From assembly GCA_965224205.1 (NCBI GenBank), contig CBDCYN010000042.1:27046-91045 (forward strand): a stretch of DNA of 64,000 nt. The letters run 5' to 3'. The first letter of the stretch is position 1. Every line of letters starts with the position of its first letter. The stretch comes from CBDCYN01 sp965224205 (GTDB taxonomy: Bacteria; Planctomycetota; Phycisphaerae; Phycisphaerales; Phycisphaeraceae). The notes beneath the pieces are model-generated. The model made no database searches. It saw nothing but the letters and a program-made list of their open reading frames with translations, and was not told the DNA's origin. Shown one piece after another: positions 36,856-45,566 of the stretch. Both the position numbers and the translations under genes were made by a program.

Positions 36856-37848
36856 TTACTTTTGTCGATCTCCTTCCATATATCTACCCATCTTGCGTAG
36901 ACGCTTAGCGCGGTTCTTGAGCAGGTTGTGGGGCTTGAACCGTTTAAGTTCTCGAAGCGATTGGATGATCCATTTTTCGATGTTCTCGCCGGTGGCTTCG
37001 GGGTGGCGGTGGGCGGCGCCGAGGCGTTCTTCGATCACCTCGTGGATCGTGCCCAGCTTGAGATTGTCGGACGCGGTAAGTTTTAGGGCCTCGGCTGCTT
37101 TCTCGACCGCCTCGCCGGACTTCCAAAGGATCGCGGCGCAGCCCTCGGGGCTGATCACGCTGTACCATGCGTACTGGAGCATGGCCACGCGGTCGGCCAC
37201 GGCGATCCCCAACGCCCCGCCCGAGCCGCCCTCTCCCACGACCACCGAGACGATCGGCACGCGCAGCCGCGACATTTCTAGAAGATTGACCGCGATCGCC
37301 TGGGCCTGGCCGCGTTCCTCGGCCCCAATGCCGGGGTAGGCGCCGGGGGTATCGACGAGGGTGATGACCGGCAGGGAGAATTTCTCAGCTAGCTTCATCT
37401 TCAACAGGGCTTTGCGATACCCTTCCGGGTGGGCGCAGCCGAAGTGGCAGGCGATACGCTCGGTCGTGTTTTTGCCCTTGTTGTTGGCTATAATCATACA
37501 CTTGTGCGGCCCGATGCGGCCCAGGCCCGTGATGATGGCCGGGTCGTCGCCGAAGTGGCGGTCGCCGTGCAGCTCGCTGAAGTCCTTGACGAACATCCGT
37601 ATATAATCGGTGGGCTGGGGGCGTGACGGGTGCCGGGCGACCTTGACGACGTTCCACGCCGCGAGCTTGGAGTAGATCTTCTTTAGTAGCGCGGTATGAT
37701 TCTGCCGCAGTTTGCGGATCTCGGTGGCGATGTCGACACCGGCATCGGAGGCATGAGAGTCGAGATCGGCGATCTGCCGTTCGAGGGCTAGGAGGGGCCT
37801 TTCGAACTCGAGTTCGTAGGTCGCGGGGTATGCGTTGGTCGTGGTCAT
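36856..37848 (-). CDS. accA: Acetyl-CoA carboxylase carboxyltransferase subunit alpha
   Basis: 330 aa, normal AccA length. It transfers carboxyl from biotin carrier protein to acetyl-CoA, with AccD, in the cytoplasm; this is the first step of fatty acid synthesis. Visible signatures: an N-terminal helical region (LLALERQIADLDSHASDAG), HGDRHFGDDPAI, the crotonase-fold carboxyltransferase core LVDTPGAYPGIGAEERGQ, VVVGEGGSGGALGIAVAD, and YSVISPEGCAAILWK. Start ATG 37848. It is divergent from tyrA with an 85-bp gap. accD is not in the window. Confidence 0.96.
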   Translation of the reverse strand: MTTTNAYPATYELEFERPLLALERQIADLDSHASDAGVDIATEIRKLRQNHTALLKKIYSKLAAWNVVKVARHPSRPQPTDYIRMFVKDFSELHGDRHFGDDPAIITGLGRIGPHKCMIIANNKGKNTTERIACHFGCAHPEGYRKALLKMKLAEKFSLPVITLVDTPGAYPGIGAEERGQAQAIAVNLLEMSRLRVPIVSVVVGEGGSGGALGIAVADRVAMLQYAWYSVISPEGCAAILWKSGEAVEKAAEALKLTASDNLKLGTIHEVIEERLGAAHRHPEATGENIEKWIIQSLRELKRFKPHNLLKNRAKRLRKMGRYMEGDRQK

Positions 37849-37933
37849 GTTTGCAAGTCTCGGGAGGGTGCATGACTGGGTGTTTACCGGTTCGCCTGGG
37901 CTTTATTTTAACGCGGGGAATCCGGTGGGTGGT

Positions 37934-38821
37934 GTGATCTCAAAAATCGAGCAGGTGACGGTCATCGGAACCGGGCTGCTGGGCGGTAGCCTGGGCTTGG
38001 CGATGCGCGACCGCGGGTTTACCGGCCGGATCGTGGGCGTGGGGCGAAGCGACCAAACGCTGCGACAGGCCCTGGAGCTGGGGTGCATCGATTCAACGAG
38101 CACTGATCTTGGGGCGAGCCTGCGGGACAGCCAGTTGGTCGTGGTGGCGACGCCTTTGAGTGTGTTTCCCCAGGTACTCGAACAGGTCGCCGAACACGAC
38201 CACGCCGGGTTGATCGTCACCGATGTCGGCTCGACCAAGCAATGGGTAGGGCGGGAGGCGCGGCGGGTCTTGCCTGAGCCCCGGCGGTTTGTCGGCTCCC
38301 ACCCCATGGCCGGCGGGGAGCGCCACGGCCCGCAGCACGCAAGGGCGGATCTTTTCCAAGGTAAACCCTGCGTGATTGTCGATGGGCACGAAAGCGACCC
38401 CGAAGCGGTGCAGACGGTTGAGAGCATGTGGACCGAACTGGGGATGCGCCTGGTCCGCATGACCGCTGATGAACACGACCGGGCGGTGGCGATGACCAGC
38501 CACCTGCCGCACCTGACCGCGGTTTTGCTGGTGGCCCTGGCCGAACACGCCGAAGGGCTGAAGGTCGCGTCGACCGGGTTCGCGGCCACGACGCGCGTGG
38601 CCAGCGGCGACCCGTCGATCTGGCTCGACATCTTCAAGACCAACCAACCGGCGGTGGTCGAGGCCATCCGTCAACTCGCCGACCAGCTATCACGGTTCGA
38701 CCACGCCCTCACCAGCGGAGAGGATGACCAGGTCATGAACGTCCTTGAAAAAAGCAAAGCGATCCGCGACCAGTGGGCTCAAACGTTTACTGACCGCAGG
38801 CGATCAACGGGCAGCGATTGA
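37934..38821 (+). CDS. tyrA: Prephenate/arogenate dehydrogenase
   Basis: About 295 aa. NAD(P) motif VIGTGLLGGSLGLAMRDRG at the N-terminus, then VGVGRSDQTL. The catalytic SHPMAGGERHG (His) near residue 130 and HDRAVAMTSHLPHL near 195 are diagnostic. It makes hydroxyphenylpyruvate or tyrosine precursors in aromatic amino acid synthesis. I use GTG 37934 (MISKIEQVTV): longer versions would run into the divergent accA gene and add non-homologous residues. It overlaps proC by one base (TGATG), so the two are coupled. No ACT or chorismate mutase domain. Confidence 0.9.
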   Translation: MISKIEQVTVIGTGLLGGSLGLAMRDRGFTGRIVGVGRSDQTLRQALELGCIDSTSTDLGASLRDSQLVVVATPLSVFPQVLEQVAEHDHAGLIVTDVGSTKQWVGREARRVLPEPRRFVGSHPMAGGERHGPQHARADLFQGKPCVIVDGHESDPEAVQTVESMWTELGMRLVRMTADEHDRAVAMTSHLPHLTAVLLVALAEHAEGLKVASTGFAATTRVASGDPSIWLDIFKTNQPAVVEAIRQLADQLSRFDHALTSGEDDQVMNVLEKSKAIRDQWAQTFTDRRRSTGSD

Positions 38822-39633
38822 TGCGATACCCGCTTGGATTCTTGGGCGCCGGGAACATGGCCGAGGCGATCGCCCGAGCTGCGGTGCGCGAGGGGGTCTT
38901 GTCCCCTGATCAGCTCATTGTCTCTGACCCCTCCCCACCCAGGCAACAGGTATTTAACGAGATAGGGGTCACGGCGTGCGACGACAACCGCCGGGTGATT
39001 CGTGATTGCGATCAGGTGATGCTGGCGGTCAAGCCACAGGTCGTCCAGCAATTGGCCGGTGATCTGGCCGAGGCGCGGCCAGACCAGGTGATCATCTCGA
39101 TTATGGCGGGTGTGACGACGGCGTCTCTGGAAGCGACGATCGGGCGGGCGGCGCGGGTGATCCGCGTGATGCCCAATACCCCGGTGCTCGTGGGCTGCGG
39201 GATGGCGGGCGTGGCGATGGGGGCGCACGCGGAACACGGCGACGAGGGCCTAACGATGCGGCTGTTCGGCGCGACGGGTAGGGTGATCCTGGTCGACGAA
39301 GCCGATCTCGACGCGGTCACGGCGGTGTCTGGGTCGGGCCCGGCGTATGTGTTTTACCTGGCCGAGGCGATGCAGGCCGCGGTCAAGGAGCTTGGGTTAG
39401 GGGATCACGCCCCGCTGTTGGTGGGCCAGACGATCCTTGGGGCGGCGAAGCTGCTGGCCGAGTCGGATGGCATGACAGCAGGACACGCGGCCGCTGACCT
39501 GCGGCGGCGCGTCACGAGTCCCGGGGGCACGACCGAAGCGGCGATCGAGACGCTCGAACAAGGCAAGTTCATGACGCTGATGGCCGATGCTATGAAAGCG
39601 GCGTGCCAGCGGTCCCGAGAGCTGGGCGGGTAG
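38821..39633 (+). CDS. proC: Pyrroline-5-carboxylate reductase
   Basis: 270 aa. N-terminal Rossmann motif FLGAGNMAEAIARAAV, then VMLAVKPQVVQQ, IRVMPNTPVLVGCG, and the C-terminal signature AVSGSGPAYVFYLAEAM...RVTSPGGTTEAAIETLE. The complete set of ProC motifs. It reduces pyrroline-5-carboxylate to proline with NAD(P)H. ATG 38821 shares a base with the tyrA stop. A DoxX gene follows 76 bp downstream. Confidence 0.95.
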   Translation: MRYPLGFLGAGNMAEAIARAAVREGVLSPDQLIVSDPSPPRQQVFNEIGVTACDDNRRVIRDCDQVMLAVKPQVVQQLAGDLAEARPDQVIISIMAGVTTASLEATIGRAARVIRVMPNTPVLVGCGMAGVAMGAHAEHGDEGLTMRLFGATGRVILVDEADLDAVTAVSGSGPAYVFYLAEAMQAAVKELGLGDHAPLLVGQTILGAAKLLAESDGMTAGHAAADLRRRVTSPGGTTEAAIETLEQGKFMTLMADAMKAACQRSRELGG

Positions 39634-39709
39634 ACGATCTGCCGGACCATGTCGCGGATCTGAAAACCCATCTTGGGTGGGTTAAAGAATCTGATGATCG
39701 GATCTTCCT

Positions 39710-40147
39710 GTGGCGGCTATCCCGAACCATCATAAATTCACGTCGCTGGCAATCCTGCTCAATCGCTTGGCGTTGGGCTTGTATTTCACGCTCGCGGGGC
39801 TGCACAAGATCAACGGGGGGATCGAGCAGTTTGTTCATGGCCCGTTCGCGGCGTTTACGCCGGGCTGGGTCCCGGGTTGGGTTGCGACCCCGGTGGGCTA
39901 CGCGTTGCCTTTCGTGGAGCTTTGCACCGGGGTGTTGATGATGGCAGGCCTGTACGCCGGGACCGTCGCGGTGGTGATGGCCGCGACACTGGCGTGTTTT
40001 ACAGCAGCTCTGGTCATATCGGGCAAGTTCTTTTCCCTACCGGGGCCGATGCACCCCAATGTCTTGTTGATCACGATTGCGCTATTGCTAAGCGCCTTGG
40101 GCCCTGGGAAGCTGAGCCTCGACGCGTGGCTGAGGCGTGTCGGCTAA
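39710..40147 (+). CDS. DoxX-family membrane protein
   Basis: 145 aa, GTG start at 39710. Four hydrophobic helices (about 12-32, 54-75, 78-100, 112-130) and the DoxX N-terminal signature LLNRLALGLYFTLAGLHKIN. Central VGYALPFVELCTGVLMMAG is typical. Members sit in the inner membrane and are tied to redox or thiol stress in some bacteria; function here not known. Probably the last gene of tyrA-proC-doxX. Confidence 0.82.
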   Translation: MAAIPNHHKFTSLAILLNRLALGLYFTLAGLHKINGGIEQFVHGPFAAFTPGWVPGWVATPVGYALPFVELCTGVLMMAGLYAGTVAVVMAATLACFTAALVISGKFFSLPGPMHPNVLLITIALLLSALGPGKLSLDAWLRRVG

Positions 40148-40176
40148 GCAACTGATCACCGGCCAGTCTGATATTG

Positions 40177-40249
40177 CTTATACCCATCCCGAATATTTTC
40201 TTGCCGCGTACCCGAGCCTTGCCGGATCTTCGTTCGGGATGGGGATAGA
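40177..40249 (-). repeat. Intergenic repeat, copy R8 (half copy with inverted ends)
   Basis: Minus strand reads CCATCCCGAACGAAGATCCG ... GTACGCGGCAAGAAAATATT, the first half of the repeat. The plus-strand left edge also begins TTATACCCATCCCGAA, so the copy is bounded by inverted leading edges. It ends 8 bp before the gene at 40258. Confidence 0.7.
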
Positions 40250-40257
40250 ATGCGGTG

Positions 40258-40824
40258 ATGTCGGATCGTGGCCCGCTTGTCTTGTTGATCCTCGGTACGG
40301 CGTGCGGGGTCCTGCTTAGCGGCGCGGTGCTAGGTTGGGCCAACCCGTCTTTGCATGATCGATGGTTCGTCGGGATCAAACCCGCCCAGCAGCGACTCGA
40401 ACAATTCAATGATCAAACCACGCAGAGGCTTGAGCGTCTTGCCGCGACCGGGGTCACGGCCGCAGCGATCGAGGAGCACCGCCAGCGGTTGGAAGCCGAA
40501 GCGCAACGGCTAGAAGCGGTGGTTCAAGAAGCGAGGCAAGCCCACACCGCGAAGCTCGCGGCAAGAGCATGGGGCTTGCTCGTCGCGGCGGTAGCGCTAT
40601 CGGCGATAGAAGCCGTGTCAGGGTTAGGCACGGCAGCATCTCAGCGCTGGTGCGGCGCGTTGGCGTTGGGACGGTACGGGTTGATCGCGGCTTGGCTGGC
40701 CATCGTCATCCCGGCCCCGGGGGTGCTGGGCGGGATCTCGTGGCTATTCGTGGCGATGGTGGCCGCCATCGGGACGGCAGCCGTCGTGCGGACACCGAAT
40801 TCTAGTTATACCGGTCCCGGATGA
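40258..40824 (+). CDS. Membrane protein with central coiled coil, unknown function
   Basis: 188 aa from ATG 40258 (a GTG at 40255 is also possible). One N-terminal helix (VLLILGTACGVLLSGAVLGW), a charged coiled coil (EEHRQRLEAEAQRLEAVVQE, about 70-105), then two or three hydrophobic segments (about 107-125, 141-157, 160-177). Not a family I recognise. It sits between two repeat copies: R8 just before the start and R2 overlapping the end, so the last residues (SSYTGPG) and the TGA stop come from repeat R2. Confidence 0.6.
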   Translation: MSDRGPLVLLILGTACGVLLSGAVLGWANPSLHDRWFVGIKPAQQRLEQFNDQTTQRLERLAATGVTAAAIEEHRQRLEAEAQRLEAVVQEARQAHTAKLAARAWGLLVAAVALSAIEAVSGLGTAASQRWCGALALGRYGLIAAWLAIVIPAPGVLGGISWLFVAMVAAIGTAAVVRTPNSSYTGPG

Positions 40825-40910
40825 AAATACGGCGTGACTCATGTACGCGGCAGGGAAATTTTAGGTGTCCAACGCATGCTCAACGCGGTACTTTGATACG
40901 CGATGCGTAT
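40806..40910 (+). repeat. Intergenic repeat, copy R2
   Basis: TTATACCGGTCCCGGATGAA ... GTACGCGGCAGGGAAATTTT ... GATACGC-GAT-GCGTAT. Overlaps the end of the upstream gene. Nearest in sequence to R1. Confidence 0.85.
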
Positions 40911-41214
40911 AAGCCATCGCTTTTGGTGGGGCAACCTTAAGAGACTCTGTCGATTCGGCGGAGCTTTGATAGACGGCCGTCTTCGAGGAAGGCCCTGTCA
41001 TGGCAGCACAAAAGTGACCAGGGTTTCTTTTTGGGGAATCCCTCATTTGCCGAGCTTTCTTGAGCGGCTCTGTAGAGGTGTAGATACTCAAGCTTCCGAT
41101 AGAGTGCGGTGGTCTAGAAAGGTCGGCGACACACCGAAGGGTGGCTTGATACATCGAAGGTAAAAAGATGAAAAGATTGAAGGACGCATAGAACTGGACT
41201 ATTGTAAATAAATA
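40911..41214. other. Gap between repeats R2 and R3
   Basis: 304 bp with no supportable gene and no clear promoter. Confidence 0.4.
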
Positions 41215-41320
41215 GTTATACCCATCTCGGATGAGAAAACGGGATGATTCGTGTACGCGACAAGAAAATTTTCGGTGTCCCATACACCCTAGACGCGGTA
41301 TCCGGATACGCGGTGCGTAT
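41215..41320 (+). repeat. Intergenic repeat, copy R3
   Basis: TTATACCCATCTCGGATGAG ... GTGTACGCGACAAGAAAATT ... GATACGC-GGT-GCGTATC. Ends 38 bp before the glycosyltransferase start at 41359. Confidence 0.85.
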
Positions 41321-41358
41321 CTTTGCCCCAGGGAAAGGCACCTGACGGTTTATGATCC

Positions 41359-42429
41359 ATGAAGGTATTATTTTGCTGGGATACGTTCGAAGGTTTTTTT
41401 ATAGCTTGCTGGCGAAAACTTGCTGAGCGTTCAGGGATTCATGTCACCATTATTGGCAAGCAGCGCGATCCGCAATCCTTGGCGCCTTATAGCGAGGCGT
41501 TGCTCGATGGGTTGGACGCTGAGCTCCTAGAGCCCGAGGCGCTACGAGACGTTGGGGTTCTTGTCCGGGTGATGGAGCGTCACCGGCCTGATGTGGTGGT
41601 GTTCCCAGGGTGGGGGTGGCCTGCGTATAACCGTTTGGCTATGCACCGGGTCCTTAAGGGGGTGCCGGTCATGATGGTGATGGACACCCCGCTGCTGGGG
41701 ACCTGGCGTCAGCGGCTGGGGCGGTTCCGGCACCCACGCTATTTTCGGCGGCTGGCCCGGGTGGTGCCGGCGGGGGAGCGTAGTTTTCAATTAGCGAAGG
41801 TCTTGGGATTCCCTGAAGAAAAGATCCGCCGCGGGATGCTCTCGATAGACGAAGAACTTTTTTCGATCGCCTATGAGCGCCGTCGCGAAATATCGGCTCA
41901 AGCCGGTTGGCCCAAGCGGTTCCTTTACGTGGGGCGGTACGTTGAGGTAAAGGGGATCGATGTGCTGCTGTCTGCTTATGAAGCGTATCGGCGACAGGTT
42001 GAGGACCCGTGGCCGCTGTCGTGCTGCGGACGGGGCCCGTTGGGAGATCGGGTGCGGGCTATCCAGGGAGTAGAGGACCACGGGTTTGTTCAGCCCACGC
42101 AGCTGCCGGAGTTTTTCGCGAAAGCAGGCACTCTGTTGCTGCCTAGCCGTTACGAGCCGTGGGGGTGTGTCCTGGCTGAGGGGGCCGCGAGTGGGTTGCC
42201 CCTAATCAGTAGCGAAGCGTGTGGGGCATCGGTCGATGTGGTCCGTGACGGGTGGAACGGGCGGCTGGTAGCGACCGGGAACCCGGAGAGGTTGGCCGAA
42301 GCGTTGGTGTGGACGCACCGAAACCATAGCCGCCTTGATCAGATTGGAGATCGCAGCCGAGAGATGGCCCGGCCTTACTCGGCTGCGGCATGGGCGGAGC
42401 GTTGGGAGTTGATCTTGTCAGAGTTATAG
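41359..42429 (+). CDS. Glycosyltransferase family 4-like protein
   Basis: 356 aa, GT-B fold. The C-terminal donor domain is clear: RFLYVGRYVEVKGIDVLLSA, then GRGPLGDRV, and the EX7E-type motif in RYEPWGCVLAEGAASGLPLI. The N-terminal domain begins MKVLFCWDTFEGFF. Retaining GT4 enzymes move sugar from a nucleotide donor to a lipid- or glycan-linked acceptor. A GT2 gene follows 185 bp downstream with its own -10 box. No signal peptide; cytoplasmic or membrane-associated. Likely surface glycan synthesis, exact product unknown. Confidence 0.85.
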   Translation: MKVLFCWDTFEGFFIACWRKLAERSGIHVTIIGKQRDPQSLAPYSEALLDGLDAELLEPEALRDVGVLVRVMERHRPDVVVFPGWGWPAYNRLAMHRVLKGVPVMMVMDTPLLGTWRQRLGRFRHPRYFRRLARVVPAGERSFQLAKVLGFPEEKIRRGMLSIDEELFSIAYERRREISAQAGWPKRFLYVGRYVEVKGIDVLLSAYEAYRRQVEDPWPLSCCGRGPLGDRVRAIQGVEDHGFVQPTQLPEFFAKAGTLLLPSRYEPWGCVLAEGAASGLPLISSEACGASVDVVRDGWNGRLVATGNPERLAEALVWTHRNHSRLDQIGDRSREMARPYSAAAWAERWELILSEL

Positions 42430-42550
42430 AGAAGATACGCGCCAGCTTGAGACGACCCGCGTCATATCGATCCGATCGAGGCTTGCTGAGGTCGCCAAGA
42501 GGTTTTTGTCACAAATCATGACCCTGTCACCATTTCGAGTATGTGTCGTG

Positions 42551-42556
42551 TATAAT
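42551..42556 (+). promoter_or_regulatory. Candidate -10 box for the GT2 gene
   Basis: TATAAT in an AT-rich stretch 59 bp before the start, no good -35. A G-rich ribosome region (a run of ten G near 42598-42607) precedes ATG 42615. Confidence 0.4.
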
Positions 42557-42614
42557 TTTATAGTGTGTTGTACCAGCCACAGCAAGCCAAAATTTTGAGG
42601 GGGGGGGAAACCAG

Positions 42615-43607
42615 ATGGATCCAACGCTAACGGTGATGACCCCGATCTTTAATGGTGAACGGTTCATCCGTCGCTGTTACCACACCCTGTCTCTACAGAC
42701 GTTTAAAGACTGGCAGTGGATCGCGGTCGATGACGGGTCGACAGATGCCACGGCTGAGTTACTCGAAGCCTACGCGCGGCAAGACGACCGGATCCAGGTC
42801 ATCAGCTACAAACCGAATCGCGGACGCGGCTGGGCGCGGACTCAGGCTCTCCATGCGGCCAGGGGGCAGTGGGTAGTGGTTTGGGACGTCGATGATGTCT
42901 ATTTTCCGGATCGGCTCGAGCGGATCGATGCGGCGAGACGGGAGGGGTATGACTTCGCCTGCGGGTACGCGATCGTCGTGGACAACACGATGCGGGTCAA
43001 GGGCGTTCGGGGGTTTTGGGAGCCCTTTGAGGGGATCCCGATGCGGTCGTTTGTTCACCCCACGCTGGCGTGCCGGCTCGATCTGAGCCGTCAAATCGGG
43101 TACGAGCCGCACCTCACGACCTTCGGCGGGATCGGGGAGGACTACCAGATGGTGATGGTGCTCGCGGCCCAGCACCGTGGCCGGTATATCGACGACGTGG
43201 TGATGATCTACCAGGAGGACGCCGAGATCACCCTGCGCAAGACCATCGATTCAAACAGAGTCCAGCTCCTGCGGCTCGGTGAACTCTACCGCAACGGGGT
43301 CATCCCTTTGTCCCCCGGTCAGTTCCGCCGCGCAATCCGTCGTTACCGGGTCAAGATGGTGGCCCTGAACCTGTTTCGCGTCGCGCCCCGCCTGTACAAA
43401 CTCACGGTGCCGATGAGAACGTATGGCGAGCGAGCGTCCGACTGGAAGTTGGCTCAGGAGCGTCTCGATTTTCTTGAAGACATGCGTCGCCGGTTCCCGG
43501 AAGCATTGGCGGATGGGTCGTCCGTACGGGGTGACCTGATCCAGGAAGTCTCCGCCTCGTCGCCGGCTCCTGCCGATAGCGTATCTCCTTTACATGTAGA
43601 ACACTAA
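42615..43607 (+). CDS. Glycosyltransferase family 2 protein
   Basis: 330 aa, GT-A fold. N-terminal TVMTPIFNGERFIRRCYHTL, nucleotide-binding AVDDGSTDATAELL, and the metal-binding VVWDVDDVYFPDRLERID. These are the standard GT2 motifs. The C-terminal ~100 residues are helical and variable. No membrane span, so it acts in the cytoplasm or at the membrane face. It pairs with the GT4 gene upstream. A strong hairpin terminator follows. Confidence 0.88.
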   Translation: MDPTLTVMTPIFNGERFIRRCYHTLSLQTFKDWQWIAVDDGSTDATAELLEAYARQDDRIQVISYKPNRGRGWARTQALHAARGQWVVVWDVDDVYFPDRLERIDAARREGYDFACGYAIVVDNTMRVKGVRGFWEPFEGIPMRSFVHPTLACRLDLSRQIGYEPHLTTFGGIGEDYQMVMVLAAQHRGRYIDDVVMIYQEDAEITLRKTIDSNRVQLLRLGELYRNGVIPLSPGQFRRAIRRYRVKMVALNLFRVAPRLYKLTVPMRTYGERASDWKLAQERLDFLEDMRRRFPEALADGSSVRGDLIQEVSASSPAPADSVSPLHVEH

Positions 43608-43708
43608 GCCCGTCTCTTACCGATAGGCGCACGGTTCCGACCCCTACGCGGAGCACACGCCGCGGCTGCCCCTACTTACCCCGGACCGATGGGCAGTGAG
43701 AGTATAAA

Positions 43709-43757
43709 ACCGCCACGGGGCCAAGCGTCTAACATGACACCCGGGCCCCGTAGCGGT
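43709..43757 (+). terminator. Bidirectional terminator
   Basis: Long stem ACCGC(C)ACGGGGCC (43709-43722) with GGCCCCGT(A)GCGGT (43744-43757), followed by a T-rich tract on the plus strand. It lies between the convergent GT2 and YHS genes. Confidence 0.8.
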
Positions 43758-43783
43758 TCTTGTGGGTTTTGTAGCCAGACAAG

Positions 43784-44284
43784 TCACTGGCTGACTTCTT
43801 GCCAGTAGGCGTCGGCCTTGGTGACGAGTTGGTCCTCGTGGCCTTTATTCCACAAAGTCAGGGCATCGACACCAGGATTCCTCAAAAAGAGCATCAGCCG
43901 GCCGTCGACGATTTTGAAATTCGTGGGATCGATCGGGAACTTATCGCTCACCGCCATCCCAAAGGCGCACCAACCGCCGTACGCCGGGAGGTACTTTTCA
44001 GGGTCCTTTTCAAACGCGTCCCGAGCGTCAGCAGAGACCAGGTGGTACGTGACGCCGTTGTGCTGCGAAGCGTATTCGGGCTTGCCCTTAACCGCTTTGC
44101 CGGCCGCGAAGTAGGCGACCGGGCAGTACCCTTCCAGCGCGATGCCGCTAGCCGGCAGGTTATAGCTGTGCAGGTACGCCCGTGATGCTTCTTCAGCGGC
44201 GTGCGCCGCGGGGGCGGTGGCCGCGGTGACGATAAGCCCAAGCAGGGCCAGGCCCACGGAACGATTTAATGCAGCATAGATCAT
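43784..44284 (-). CDS. YHS domain protein, exported
   Basis: About 166 aa from ATG 44284, chosen because it has CAGGAG upstream and begins with a signal peptide (MIYAALNRSVGLALLGLIVT, then APAAHA). The mature part has the YHS pattern: LEGYCPVAYFAAGKAVKG, HNGVTYHLVSADARDAFEKD, LPAYGGWCAFGMAVSDKFPI. YHS domains are small metal/redox-associated modules; related exported forms occur in many Gram-negatives with unknown substrate. Lies 106 bp after the TIR gene on the same strand. Confidence 0.82.
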   Translation of the reverse strand: MIYAALNRSVGLALLGLIVTAATAPAAHAAEEASRAYLHSYNLPASGIALEGYCPVAYFAAGKAVKGKPEYASQHNGVTYHLVSADARDAFEKDPEKYLPAYGGWCAFGMAVSDKFPIDPTNFKIVDGRLMLFLRNPGVDALTLWNKGHEDQLVTKADAYWQEVSQ

Positions 44285-44390
44285 GATACGACTCCTGTAA
44301 TAGGTTGTGAATGAAACGTCAGGTATTCTTGGATGACGCGCGACACCAACACCCATAAGACGAGGCAAACCGAGGGATTCTTACCTATCG

Positions 44391-45566
44391 TTAAAAATCA
44401 ATTGTGATCAACGAGCCAGGGCGTTGCGGCAGCCGGTTAAGATCGGGCGCACGGTCACGGTGCGGAGGGGCCGCTGCGGGGGCGAAGTAGAGGATCTCAC
44501 GGTCGAAGAGCAGGTCCAAGAGCTGGCGGATCTGCTCGGCGGGCAGCTCGTTGTTGGGGAGGATGAAATATAGAAACGTCGCTAGCTCACTGGGCTCACC
44601 TGCAAACATCGTTTTGAAATGAAACAACAGGTCCTTAATGAATAGATGGTCGGACTCGTCCAGGCGTACGTCGGTGTTCCATACGCGGGCGGTGATTTTG
44701 TTTTGCTCCTTATCCCAGTCCATGCTACGAACGCCTGAATTGAATCTAAACGTCACCCGGATCCCGGTGAGGCCCTGATCTCGAACCGAACGGATGATTC
44801 CCTCGAGGATCGGCCATTGGGTGACGAAGATGGAAGGATCGATTTCCATATCGATCGCTCGATCGTTCTCGATTGAGATACCGTAGGAATAAATCCTACG
44901 GATACCAGACTCCGAAGTTTTCGTTTGGTGCTCGACTTGTGCCTCCTTGAGGTAGTCCGCGATCTGGCTCATCGCATCACGGCGTATAGCCTCGAACACC
45001 CCCCAGCTCTCTTTGGGGGGGCGGTTGGCAGGATCGATGAGGTAAACAAAGATCCTGTCCACCGCCGCCCCGTACTTCCCGAAAACCGCCTCGCTAGGCC
45101 CGCCTCCGGCGGCGATCACCTGCTGATACTCCGCATCGGTGAACCGCGAGGCGTGCTGGTGCCCGAATGCCTCATTGGTTAGCGCGACCAGGTTGTTGAG
45201 CCCATCGGCCCCTTGGATGTTGAACCCTTGCAACAACCCCAGCGGTGGGCCCAGCGACCCGAGGTCTACCCCCTCAAGCCCCACCGGCACCACGCGGATC
45301 CCTTTCGCGTACGCGAAGCCCGACTCGAAGAAGATCCAGTTCGATCCCAAAGAATGCGGGGTCACGAACACGACCATCAGCTTGGCCGACTCAAGCGCCT
45401 GCTGGATCCGGTGCACCCAATTGCGGCCCAGCGGGATGCTCTGCCCATCGCTGGAAAGGAACACCTCGACCGTCCCCCCGACCTTAGCCAGGAATAGGTC
45501 TTTGAGCTGGCGCAGGGGCTTCTCGTCGCGGGACGCGTGGCTGAAGAACATGACCGGTTTGTCCAA
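44391..45566 (-). CDS. TIR-domain protein with unrecognised C-terminal region
   Basis: 391 aa. Residues 1-150 form a TIR domain: strand A KPVMFFSHASRDEKPLRQLK, a DG(Q)SIPLGRNW loop, strand D LMVVFVTPHSL, and the NADase-type Glu81 in NWIFFESGFAYAKG. Many bacterial TIR proteins cleave NAD+ or make signalling cyclic ADP-ribose isomers in phage defence. Residues 180-391 (helix, then beta-rich FRFNSGVRSMDWDKEQN) match no family I know. No ThsA, SIR2 or CBASS partner is next to it. The start is TTG 45566; ATG 45551 would cut strand A. Repeat R4 lies upstream. Confidence 0.8.
   Translation of the reverse strand: MDKPVMFFSHASRDEKPLRQLKDLFLAKVGGTVEVFLSSDGQSIPLGRNWVHRIQQALESAKLMVVFVTPHSLGSNWIFFESGFAYAKGIRVVPVGLEGVDLGSLGPPLGLLQGFNIQGADGLNNLVALTNEAFGHQHASRFTDAEYQQVIAAGGGPSEAVFGKYGAAVDRIFVYLIDPANRPPKESWGVFEAIRRDAMSQIADYLKEAQVEHQTKTSESGIRRIYSYGISIENDRAIDMEIDPSIFVTQWPILEGIIRSVRDQGLTGIRVTFRFNSGVRSMDWDKEQNKITARVWNTDVRLDESDHLFIKDLLFHFKTMFAGEPSELATFLYFILPNNELPAEQIRQLLDLLFDREILYFAPAAAPPHRDRAPDLNRLPQRPGSLITIDF

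Noticed and set aside
44391..45566. Thoeris system
   Set aside because: The TIR protein lacks an adjacent ThsA-like NADase, so a named system is not supported.
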